A DNA stretch of 64,000 bases. Origin: Donghicola sp041224595 (GTDB lineage Bacteria > Pseudomonadota > Alphaproteobacteria > Rhodobacterales > Rhodobacteraceae). Numbering within the stretch: position 1 is the first letter of the stretch; the number at the start of each line of letters is the position of its first letter. This document shows, piece after piece, positions 1 to 6,762 of the stretch. Position numbers and translations under genes: made by a program. Under the pieces are notes generated by a model that was given only the letters and a program-made list of their open reading frames with translations, was not told the origin of the DNA and did no database searches. The stretch covers positions 186,001-250,000 of the forward strand of contig NZ_JBGFGN010000157.1 of NCBI RefSeq assembly GCF_041224595.1. Direction: 5' to 3'.

Positions 1-525
1 GCCCCGCAGATCACCCTACGCGCATTTGCAAAGGCCGCGCAGAACCACCCCGACGCCCGTCTGGACTTCATTGGCTCTGGCCCCCTCCTCGAAGACTGCC
101 AGAAGCTGGCAGCCGATATGGGCGTTGCGGATCAAGTGACGTTCCATGGCCAACAACCGCACGAGTATGTGCGCCAGCACCTGCTGACAACCGAGGTGTT
201 CCTACAGCATTCGATCACCGCAGCCGATGGCAATACCGAAGGTCTGCCCACCGCGATCCAAGAAGCTTTGGCGTGCGGGTGCATCACCATCTCGACGAAC
301 CACGCGGGCATCCCCGAGGCGGTCGAGCACGGGGTGAACGGCTACCTCGTCGATGAATGGGACGAAGACGGCTTTGGCCAGAAAATTGCGGCCGTTTTGG
401 ATCAGGCCGACCGCAGCGCCATGGCAACAGCAGCCCGCCAAACCGCAGAGGACAAATTCGACAATGACAAGGGCCTCTCCCGCGTCGAGAGGATCATCCT
501 AGAGACAATCGAACGTCAGGGCTGA
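1..525 (+). CDS. glycosyltransferase family 4 (group 1), C-terminal part, 5' end outside window
   Basis: The reading frame is open from base 1, so the gene begins upstream; 174 residues are visible. The sequence shows the C-terminal Rossmann half of a GT-B glycosyltransferase: an 'FIGSGPLL' strand-loop near residue 26 and the E-x7-E nucleotide-sugar motif ('EGLPTAIQE'), followed by 'TNHAGIPEAVEHGVNGYLV'. By family it would retain the anomeric configuration of a nucleotide-sugar donor and act in polysaccharide or glycolipid synthesis; the acceptor cannot be told. Its stop codon overlaps the 3' end of the convergent ABC exporter gene by 10 bases. Confidence 0.9.
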   Translation, partial: APQITLRAFAKAAQNHPDARLDFIGSGPLLEDCQKLAADMGVADQVTFHGQQPHEYVRQHLLTTEVFLQHSITAADGNTEGLPTAIQEALACGCITISTNHAGIPEAVEHGVNGYLVDEWDEDGFGQKIAAVLDQADRSAMATAARQTAEDKFDNDKGLSRVERIILETIERQG

Positions 526-2270
526 TCCATCTCGAGGCTGAACAGGCTGCGATAGAGTGCGTTCTCCGCCATCAGGGCCTCGTGTGTATCAAAGCCCACA
601 ACGCGTCCGTGATCCAGAACCAGAACGCGATCCACCCACTCCAGCGTCGAAGGCCGGTGAGTGACGAAGAGCATTGTGCTGTCCTTGGCACCCTGCACAA
701 CAGCCTCCATCACGGCGCGATCGTTTTCACCGTCCAGCGCGCTGGTCGCTTCGTCAAAGATGTAAACCTTCGCCTGCTTTACCAGTGCGCGTGCGATACC
801 AACACGCTGTTTCTGTCCGCCCGAGAGGTTAGAGCCATTCGGGCCGACCTGAGCGTCTAGCCCGCCTTGCAGCTTGCCCAACACGTTATCCAGCGCAGCG
901 CGGCGCACCGCATCCTGCACCTGCTGCTCTGTTGCGGTGGCATGGCCGTCCAGAATGTTGTCGCGGATCGACCCGTCGAACAGGAACACATCCTGAGAGA
1001 TCAGAGCGATCCCATCCCGCAGCGCATTCGGCGACACGTCTTTCAAATTCAGATCGCCAAGGCGCACCACCCCATCCGTCGGATCATAAAAGCGCTGGCA
1101 CAGGTCGATAAACGTTGTCTTTCCCGCGCCGGAACGACCTACAATCGCAATGCGTTCGCCCGCGGAAATCGTCAGATCGACGTTGTGAAGGGCCGGCGCA
1201 TCATCTGCGTAAAAGAAGCTGACATCTTCGAATGCGATCGACGGCGCGACGCCTGTTAGCCCCAAAGTGCCGGTACGCGTGGCTGCTTGGGGGGTGTCCA
1301 GCATCTCGTGCATCATGGTGACGTGAACGAGTCCTTTCTGGATATCGACCAACGTTTTCGACACACGCTCCGCAGGTTGATAGGCCAGAAGGAAAGCGGT
1401 GATGAAAGCCGTAAATTCACCCGGTGTCTTGCCGTTTGTGATCGTCTGCCAGCTGGCGTACATCACGAAAAGGCCGATCACGACGCCGCCCAACAACTCC
1501 ATCAAGGGAACGGTCGCGTTCGTCGCTTTGGCAATGCCAACCACGCGCTTTTCCAGATCTTCGACCACCTTCGCAAACCGGCGGGCCGACTTGCTCTCTA
1601 GAGCGTAGCTTTTGACGGTGCGAATGCCTTCGATCGACTCAACGCCTGTCGATGCCATGACCTGCAAGAGTTCGGTTTCATGCTTCGAATGTTTGCGGAC
1701 GCTCTTGATCAAACGCCCAACCAAAAAGAAAATCAGCGGGAAAATGACCAAACAGATCAAAGACATCGTCGCGTCCTGATAGATCATTACTGCGATCAGA
1801 GCGAGCAACGTCAGGATATCGGTGATCAGCTTGTTCGCGATATTTACGACAACTGTGCCGCAGGACTTTCCGAACATCATGATCCGCTGCATATGCTTGG
1901 CCGGATGCAAACCCGCGAAGAAATCCACATCCCGATAGAGCACATTCTCGAACAGATGCTTTTGATTGTTCGCCGCAATCTGCCGGTTCATCACTGTTTG
2001 GATCACCGAGTTACCGTATTGGAAGAAGCTCTTGGCCACGCTGATCCCGATCACCAGACCTGCAACGATCCACGCTTCTGACACGTTTTCCGACACAAAA
2101 ACATCGTTCACAATCCGCTTGGTGGACCAAGCGAGCAAACCGGTAAACACAGAGACACCGATCATGAACAGCACGTTCAGGGCATATAGCTTCCAACGCG
2201 GCAGCAGTTCATCTTGGAGCAGGCGCTTGACGGTCTGCATCGGGGTCGCCTCGACGGGCTTAGCGGGCAT
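516..2270 (-). CDS. ABC exporter, fused permease and ATPase (MsbA/LipidA-exporter-like)
   Basis: A 584-residue half-transporter. An N-terminal six-helix ABC type-1 transmembrane domain (about residues 25-320) is followed by an ATPase domain with Walker A 'GRSGAGKTT', signature 'LSGGQKQRVGIARAL' and Walker B 'VYIFDEATSALD'. The family forms homodimers in the inner membrane that export lipids, polysaccharide-linked lipids or drugs. The neighbouring glycosyltransferase makes a role in surface-glycolipid export plausible, but that is inference. The frame is open to 2294; the start at 2270 is preferred because AGGAG lies five bases upstream of it. The gene is convergent with the glycosyltransferase. 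Confidence 0.92.
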   Translation of the reverse strand: MPAKPVEATPMQTVKRLLQDELLPRWKLYALNVLFMIGVSVFTGLLAWSTKRIVNDVFVSENVSEAWIVAGLVIGISVAKSFFQYGNSVIQTVMNRQIAANNQKHLFENVLYRDVDFFAGLHPAKHMQRIMMFGKSCGTVVVNIANKLITDILTLLALIAVMIYQDATMSLICLVIFPLIFFLVGRLIKSVRKHSKHETELLQVMASTGVESIEGIRTVKSYALESKSARRFAKVVEDLEKRVVGIAKATNATVPLMELLGGVVIGLFVMYASWQTITNGKTPGEFTAFITAFLLAYQPAERVSKTLVDIQKGLVHVTMMHEMLDTPQAATRTGTLGLTGVAPSIAFEDVSFFYADDAPALHNVDLTISAGERIAIVGRSGAGKTTFIDLCQRFYDPTDGVVRLGDLNLKDVSPNALRDGIALISQDVFLFDGSIRDNILDGHATATEQQVQDAVRRAALDNVLGKLQGGLDAQVGPNGSNLSGGQKQRVGIARALVKQAKVYIFDEATSALDGENDRAVMEAVVQGAKDSTMLFVTHRPSTLEWVDRVLVLDHGRVVGFDTHEALMAENALYRSLFSLEMDQP

Positions 2271-2362
2271 GAGGGCTCCTCGCTCTTGGGCCAATTCGCG
2301 CTAGAATTGGCATATACGCGCAGCATCCCGCTCTTGCAATCACGCGGGGTTCAGGGCAACTT

Positions 2363-2378
2363 TTGAACAAATGTTCAA
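2363..2378. promoter_or_regulatory. palindromic operator candidate upstream of the valine-degradation genes
   Basis: TTGAACA-AA-TGTTCAA is a perfect inverted repeat with 7-base arms and a 2-base centre, ending 28 bases before the acyl-CoA dehydrogenase start. Size and symmetry fit a TetR-family (or similar dimeric) repressor site. The cognate regulator is not in the window. Confidence 0.55.
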
Positions 2379-2405
2379 TTCATGCACCGGAGGGGAGGCC
2401 GCGCC

Positions 2406-3548
2406 ATGGATTTCGCACTGACCGAAGAACAAGAAGCCATTTTCGATATGGCCCGCGCATTCGGGGAGGAGCACATCGCCCCCCACGCGCAGGCGTGGGA
2501 ACGGGACGGCACGATTCCCAAAGAGCTGTGGCCACAGCTGGCAGAGTTGGGGTTTGGCGGCTTATACGTGTCCGAAGAAAACGGCGGTTCTGGCCTGTCT
2601 CGGCTGGACGCAACGCTCGTGTTCGAGGCACTGTCGATGGCCTGCCCATCCGTGGCTGCGTTCCTATCGATCCACAACATGTGCGCCAAAATGCTGGACA
2701 GCTTTGCCAGCGACGAAATGCGCGATCGCTACTTGCCTGCCGCCCTCTCGATGGAAAAGGTGTTCTCGTACTGCCTGACCGAACCCGGATCGGGCAGCGA
2801 TGCCGCCGCTTTGCGCACGCGCGCCACGGCAACTGATCAGGGCTACAGCCTGACAGGGACCAAAGCCTTCATCTCGGGCGGGGGCTATTCCGACGCTTAT
2901 ATCGTGATGGCTCGCTCGGGCGATGACAGCCCGCGTGGCATCTCCGCGTTCGTGATCGAAGACGGGACTGCGGGCCTCAGCTATGGCGGGCTCGAAGACA
3001 AAATGGGCTGGAGATCACAGCCAACACGTCAGGTCCATATGGATGACTGCCACATCCCCGCCACCAACCTTTTGGGGACCGAAGGCGAAGGGTTCAAATA
3101 CGCGATGAAGGGGCTGGACGGCGGGCGCCTGAATATCTCGGCCTGCTCACTCGGGGCCGCTCAGGCCGCTCTGAACCAGACCCTGAATTACATGGCCGAG
3201 CGCAAAGCCTTTGGCAAATCCATCGACCAGTTCCAAGCTCTGCAATTCCGCCTCGCGGACGCAGAAATCGAACTGCAAGCCGCCCGTACCTTTTTGCGCC
3301 AAGCTGCGTGGAAGCTGGACCATGGCACGCCAGACGCCACGAAATTCTGTGCCATGGCCAAGAAGTTCGTGACCGAAGCGGGCAGCCGTGTTGCGGATCA
3401 ATGTCTGCAACTGCATGGTGGCTATGGCTATCTTGCCGATTACGGCATTGAAAAGATCGTGCGCGATTTACGTGTGCATCAGATCCTTGAGGGGACCAAC
3501 GAAATCATGCGTCTCATTGTGGCGCGTCAATTGCTGGCCGAAAGATGA
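2406..3548 (+). CDS. acyl-CoA dehydrogenase, probably isobutyryl-CoA dehydrogenase
   Basis: A 380-residue FAD enzyme with the standard acyl-CoA dehydrogenase order: helical N-domain ('ALTEEQEAIFDMARAF'), beta middle domain ('YCLTEPGSGSDAAALRTRA'), helical C-domain with 'ERKAFGKSIDQFQ' and the catalytic-Glu segment 'QILEGTNEIMR'. Context decides the substrate: the next two genes are a 3-hydroxyisobutyryl-CoA hydrolase and a 3-hydroxyisobutyrate dehydrogenase, so oxidation of isobutyryl-CoA to methacrylyl-CoA in valine breakdown is inferred, with electrons passing to ETF. The start at 2406 has GGAGG seven bases upstream; the frame is also open from 2382. It overlaps the next gene by ATGA. Confidence 0.92.
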   Translation: MDFALTEEQEAIFDMARAFGEEHIAPHAQAWERDGTIPKELWPQLAELGFGGLYVSEENGGSGLSRLDATLVFEALSMACPSVAAFLSIHNMCAKMLDSFASDEMRDRYLPAALSMEKVFSYCLTEPGSGSDAAALRTRATATDQGYSLTGTKAFISGGGYSDAYIVMARSGDDSPRGISAFVIEDGTAGLSYGGLEDKMGWRSQPTRQVHMDDCHIPATNLLGTEGEGFKYAMKGLDGGRLNISACSLGAAQAALNQTLNYMAERKAFGKSIDQFQALQFRLADAEIELQAARTFLRQAAWKLDHGTPDATKFCAMAKKFVTEAGSRVADQCLQLHGGYGYLADYGIEKIVRDLRVHQILEGTNEIMRLIVARQLLAER

Positions 3549-4579
3549 CATCAGACATTTCCACCCGTATCGAGGGACGTGCCGGTCGCATTACCCTGAC
3601 CCGCCCCAAGGCTTTGAACGCCCTATCCTATGACATGTGCAAAGCCATCGCCGCAGCCTTGGACAACTGGGAAAACGACGACACCGTACAGATCATCCTG
3701 ATTGATGCAGAGGGCGATCGTGCCTTTTGCGCGGGCGGGGACATTGCCGCCATTTACCACCAGAGCAAAGCAGGCGACTACGCCGAGGCCCGCGCATTCT
3801 GGGCAGATGAGTACCGGATGAACAACCGGCTCGCGACCTACCCCAAGCCGATCGTCAGCTTTATGCAAGGCTACGTCATGGGCGGCGGCGTCGGGGTTGG
3901 CTGCCACGTCCAGCACCGGATTGTCGGCGACACAACACGCCTTGCGATGCCTGAATGCGGCATCGGGCTGGTCCCTGACGTGGGCGGCACCGCCCTGTTG
4001 GCTGCAGCGCCCGGACACCTCGGGGAATACCTTGGCCTGACCGGCGCGCGGATGAAGGCTGGCGACGCTATTCGCGCAGGATTTGCCGACCACTACATCG
4101 CAGAGAGCGATTGGGACACGCTCAAGCAGCAACTGATTGAAACCGGCGATATCACCGCCCTGACGGCCACCTTGCACCCCGCGCCAGACTCCGCACTGGC
4201 GCAAAAGCAGGACCTGATCGACGAGCTGTTCTCAGCGGGCACATTACAGGACCTGTTCCAGCGGCTCGAAGACAACTCTTCTGATCTGGCAGAGGAAACC
4301 CTTCAGTCCCTACGTCATCACGCGCCGCTCGCTATGGCGACATCGCTCCAACTCATCCGGCGCCAACGCCCTACCCCAAACCTGAAGGATGCGCTGACCT
4401 GGGAATACCGCTGTACCTACCGCGCGCAGGAACAGGGCGATTTCCTCGAAGGCATTCGCGCGCAAGTCATCGACAAGGACCGCACACCAAAGTGGACTCA
4501 CGCCAGTCCCGCTGACCTCACCCAAGCCGAAATTGACCGAATGCTCGAACCGCTTGGGGACAGCGAACTGCGCTTCTAG
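3545..4579 (+). CDS. 3-hydroxyisobutyryl-CoA hydrolase (enoyl-CoA hydratase/isomerase superfamily)
   Basis: The 344-residue protein is longer than a plain crotonase (about 260), as expected for the HIBCH branch (ECH_2 family). Crotonase marks are visible: 'RAFCAGGDIAAIY' and 'GYVMGGGVGVGCHVQHRI' (oxyanion hole) and 'MPECGIGLVPDVGGT'. It would hydrolyse 3-hydroxyisobutyryl-CoA in valine catabolism. Its ATG overlaps the TGA of the preceding dehydrogenase gene, indicating translational coupling. A hydratase for methacrylyl-CoA is not next to it and must come from elsewhere. Confidence 0.9.
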   Translation: MTSDISTRIEGRAGRITLTRPKALNALSYDMCKAIAAALDNWENDDTVQIILIDAEGDRAFCAGGDIAAIYHQSKAGDYAEARAFWADEYRMNNRLATYPKPIVSFMQGYVMGGGVGVGCHVQHRIVGDTTRLAMPECGIGLVPDVGGTALLAAAPGHLGEYLGLTGARMKAGDAIRAGFADHYIAESDWDTLKQQLIETGDITALTATLHPAPDSALAQKQDLIDELFSAGTLQDLFQRLEDNSSDLAEETLQSLRHHAPLAMATSLQLIRRQRPTPNLKDALTWEYRCTYRAQEQGDFLEGIRAQVIDKDRTPKWTHASPADLTQAEIDRMLEPLGDSELRF

Positions 4580-4580
4580 C

Positions 4581-4602
4581 TTCTTTCTGCTGAAAATACT
4601 CA
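4581..4602 (+). repeat. dispersed 3'-end repeat, copy A
   Basis: TTCTTTCTGCTGAAAATACTCA, starting two bases after the hydrolase stop codon. It matches three other copies in the window (9731, 50586, 63172) with consensus about TTTCTTTYTGCYRAAAATACTCA. Confidence 0.6.
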
Positions 4603-4671
4603 TTGCCCTCCGCGATCCATCGGGCGCAGCGTCGCGGCAGTATCCAAGACCTGCGCCCATGGGAGGATAGA

Positions 4672-5544
4672 ATGAAAATCGGCTTTATCGGACTTGGAAA
4701 CATGGGCGCGCCCATGGCACTGAACCTCGTCAAAGCGGGTCACGAGGTCACGGGATACGACGCCGCTGGCGTCACGGTCGAAGGCGTGGCCAACGCCACC
4801 TCTGGGGCAGAGGCCGCGACCGGTGCAGACGTCGTTATTACCATGCTGCCCAACGGCGCAATCCTGCAATCTGTTGCCGCCGAGGTCATTCCAACCATGC
4901 CCAAGGGCAGCGTGCTCCTTGACTGTTCGACCGTCGACGTAGACAGCGCCCGCGCTGTGTCAGACCAAGCCCGCGAGAACGGCCTTGATGCGCTGGATGC
5001 CCCTGTCTCTGGCGGGATTGGCGGCGCGGCGGCGGGCACTCTCACCTTTATGGTTGGCGGCAGCGAAGCGGCCTTTGCGACCGCCAAACCTCTGTTCGAG
5101 ATCATGGGTCAGAAAGCCGTCCATTGCGGCCCTTCGGGCAACGGCCAAGCCGCCAAGATCTGCAACAACATGATCCTTGGCGTGACTATGATCGCCACGT
5201 GCGAGGCTTTTGCGCTTGCCGATAAACTGGGCCTAGACCGTCAGGCGATGTTCGACGTGGTCTCAACCTCCTCGGGAGCCAGCTGGTCCATCAACGCATA
5301 CTGCCCTGCCCCCGGCATCGGCCCGCAATCCCCATCAGACAATGACTACAAGCCGGGCTTTGCGGCGGACCTAATGCTCAAGGACCTGCGCCTGTCGCAA
5401 CAGGCCGCTGCCAGCGCAGACGCCGATACGCCCATGGGTCAATTGGCCGAAACGCTTTACCAAACCTTTGTCGAAACCGAAGAAGGCAGCGGCAAGGATT
5501 TTAGCGCGATGCTGCCGCGGTTCTCGACCCGGTCGCGCACCTGA
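4672..5544 (+). CDS. mmsB: 3-hydroxyisobutyrate dehydrogenase
   Basis: A 290-residue NAD-dependent beta-hydroxyacid dehydrogenase. The N-terminal Rossmann signature 'IGFIGLGNMGAPMALNL' (the family signature), the substrate loop 'DAPVSGGIGGAAAGTLTFMVGG' and the catalytic-lysine segment 'GNGQAAKICNNM' are all present. It oxidises 3-hydroxyisobutyrate to methylmalonate semialdehyde, the step after the two upstream genes. The start at 4672 has GGGAGG six bases upstream. The next enzyme of the pathway, methylmalonate-semialdehyde dehydrogenase (mmsA), is not within the window. A terminator follows. Confidence 0.94.
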   Translation: MKIGFIGLGNMGAPMALNLVKAGHEVTGYDAAGVTVEGVANATSGAEAATGADVVITMLPNGAILQSVAAEVIPTMPKGSVLLDCSTVDVDSARAVSDQARENGLDALDAPVSGGIGGAAAGTLTFMVGGSEAAFATAKPLFEIMGQKAVHCGPSGNGQAAKICNNMILGVTMIATCEAFALADKLGLDRQAMFDVVSTSSGASWSINAYCPAPGIGPQSPSDNDYKPGFAADLMLKDLRLSQQAAASADADTPMGQLAETLYQTFVETEEGSGKDFSAMLPRFSTRSRT

Positions 5545-5567
5545 ACCAACAGCCACCAACCATCACT

Positions 5568-5602
5568 AAGCCGCGAGCAGAGAGAACTGCCTCGCGGCTT
5601 TT
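5568..5602 (+). terminator. rho-independent terminator after mmsB
   Basis: A 10-bp perfect stem AAGCCGCGAG / CTCGCGGCTT (5568-5577 with 5591-5600) with a 13-base loop and a short T run closes the valine operon. Confidence 0.8.
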
Positions 5603-5635
5603 GCGTTAGTCAGGTGAACAACAAAGGATGACACC

Positions 5636-5965
5636 ATGAAACGCACAGCCCTCATCATCGCCTCTGCTTTGGCCGCGACGTTCGCCGCCCCTACCGCATT
5701 CGCTGCAGGCAACGGCAATTGCCCTCCAGGCCTCGCCAAAAAGAACCCGCCCTGTGTCCCGCCGGGCCAAGCGAAAAAAGGCCATGATACAGGCCACTTT
5801 CAACGCGGCGACCATGTCGACAACTACGACCGTCTGGACCGTCCTGATCGCTACGGGTTGAACGACGGTAATTACGTCGTCTCGGACGGTTACGTTTACC
5901 GCATCAACGAACAGACCGGCGAAGTGCTGGCGCTGATCGGTGCGATGCAAAACCTGCTGAACTAA
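5636..5965 (+). CDS. small secreted protein, RcnB-like, function unknown
   Basis: A 109-residue protein with a clear Sec signal peptide (cleavage after '..PTAFAAG', about residue 23). The mature part has a Cys/Pro/Lys-rich segment 'NCPPGLAKKNPPCVPPGQAKK' with two cysteines, then a charged Asp/Arg/Tyr-rich stretch and a C-terminal 'VYRINEQTGEVLALIGAM'. This resembles short periplasmic RcnB-like proteins of Rhodobacteraceae. Some relatives carry the name 'excinuclease ABC subunit A' in databases (as I recall), which this protein plainly is not. AAAGGATGACACC precedes the ATG. No function is assigned. Confidence 0.75.
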   Translation: MKRTALIIASALAATFAAPTAFAAGNGNCPPGLAKKNPPCVPPGQAKKGHDTGHFQRGDHVDNYDRLDRPDRYGLNDGNYVVSDGYVYRINEQTGEVLALIGAMQNLLN

Positions 5966-6018
5966 GCAGCGGGCAAAGCGCCGCATCTGCTGCCCCTAGC
6001 GCATCAAGTTCCTGAATG

Positions 6019-6042
6019 TTATATTCCATATGCAGAATATAA
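6019..6042. promoter_or_regulatory. SqrR/BigR-type operator (ATTC-N8-GAAT)
   Basis: TTATATTC-catatgca-GAATATAA: perfect 8-base arms around an 8-base spacer. The core ATTC-N8-GAAT matches the site reported for the persulfide-responsive ArsR-family repressor SqrR of Rhodobacter and its BigR relatives. It ends 14 bases before the start of the DUF2892 gene and just before its Shine-Dalgarno AGGAG. Confidence 0.7.
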
Positions 6043-6056
6043 TTTAGGAGCTTGTT

Positions 6057-6257
6057 ATGTTTTCCAAAAATGTTGGCGGCCTTGACCGCATCCTTCGGAT
6101 CGTGGTGGGTGCGGCCCTTCTGATCGGCTTTTTGTTTAATGGCGATGGCGCCTACGGCTGGCTTTATCTGATCGGGATCATCCCATTGGCGACAGGCCTG
6201 ATGTCGACGTGCCCACTGTATTCAATCTTTGGGATGAACACCTGTCCACGTAAATGA
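6057..6257 (+). CDS. DUF2892 (YgaP-type) small membrane protein
   Basis: A 66-residue protein with two hydrophobic segments (about residues 14-28 and 34-52) and a C-terminal pair of Cys-Pro motifs ('STCPLYSIFGMNTCP'). This is the DUF2892 layout, found alone or fused to rhodanese in YgaP. AGGAG lies six bases before the ATG. The SqrR-like operator directly upstream suggests induction by sulfide or persulfide, fitting the rhodanese association of the family; the biochemical role remains unknown. Confidence 0.88.
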   Translation: MFSKNVGGLDRILRIVVGAALLIGFLFNGDGAYGWLYLIGIIPLATGLMSTCPLYSIFGMNTCPRK

Positions 6258-6269
6258 CGCCAAGGGCAC

Positions 6270-6653
6270 CTAATCAAATGGGGTCGGACCTTCGACCTCA
6301 AGATGCTCTGCAAACTTGAAGCAATAGGTCCACCACTCCACCAAATCTTCTCGGTTTTCGGGATAGTCCCATTGCCCTGCGTCCCAGCGATCATGCCAGA
6401 CCTGTCGCTTTTCGGCGGCAGTTCGCTCCACATAGTTGGCGTCACTACGCCCCACCGCCTCAGCGCGCATATTTGCTGCGGTTCCGACAAAGTATTCCAA
6501 TTCGGCGCTTTGGCCCGAAACAGGCGTTTGTTCCCCAGTCATTAGCTCGATCAGAACCGCACATTCCACAAGGCTCTCTTCGAAAGGTTGGCCCGCATTG
6601 GCAGGTCCGGTCGCCGCACACAGCAAGGCAGCGGCGGCACACAAGGTTTTCAA
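6270..6653 (-). CDS. secreted protein of unknown function, TTG start
   Basis: A 127-residue product with a signal peptide (about residues 1-20, '..ATGPANAGQPF') and a mature part containing two cysteines ('VECAVLIEL' and 'WWTYCFKFAEHL') that could form a disulfide. I recognise no family. The only in-frame start near a Shine-Dalgarno is TTG at 6653, with AAGGAG about eight bases upstream. Signal peptide, good RBS and coding-like composition support a real gene. It is convergent with the DUF2892 gene, 12 bases apart. Confidence 0.7.
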   Translation of the reverse strand: MKTLCAAAALLCAATGPANAGQPFEESLVECAVLIELMTGEQTPVSGQSAELEYFVGTAANMRAEAVGRSDANYVERTAAEKRQVWHDRWDAGQWDYPENREDLVEWWTYCFKFAEHLEVEGPTPFD

Positions 6654-6717
6654 ATCAACTCTCCTTCGCTCGCAACGCGAGCAAAGCTGTCACCCCATTT
6701 CGGCAGCATGATGACAC

Positions 6718-6743
6718 GAAAAAGGCGGAGCCTTGCCCCGCCT
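6718..6743 (-). terminator. rho-independent terminator after uvrA
   Basis: On the minus strand AGGCGGGGC-AAG-GCTCCGCCT (one mismatch in nine pairs) is followed by a run of five T. It lies 20 bases past the uvrA stop codon. Confidence 0.75.
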
Positions 6744-6762
6744 GCATTCTTCTTTGTTTGGC

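Noticed and set aside
6001..6018. A terminator after the 109-residue secreted protein.
   Set aside because: The GC-rich stretch at about 5968-5996 does not form a clean stem and has no T run.
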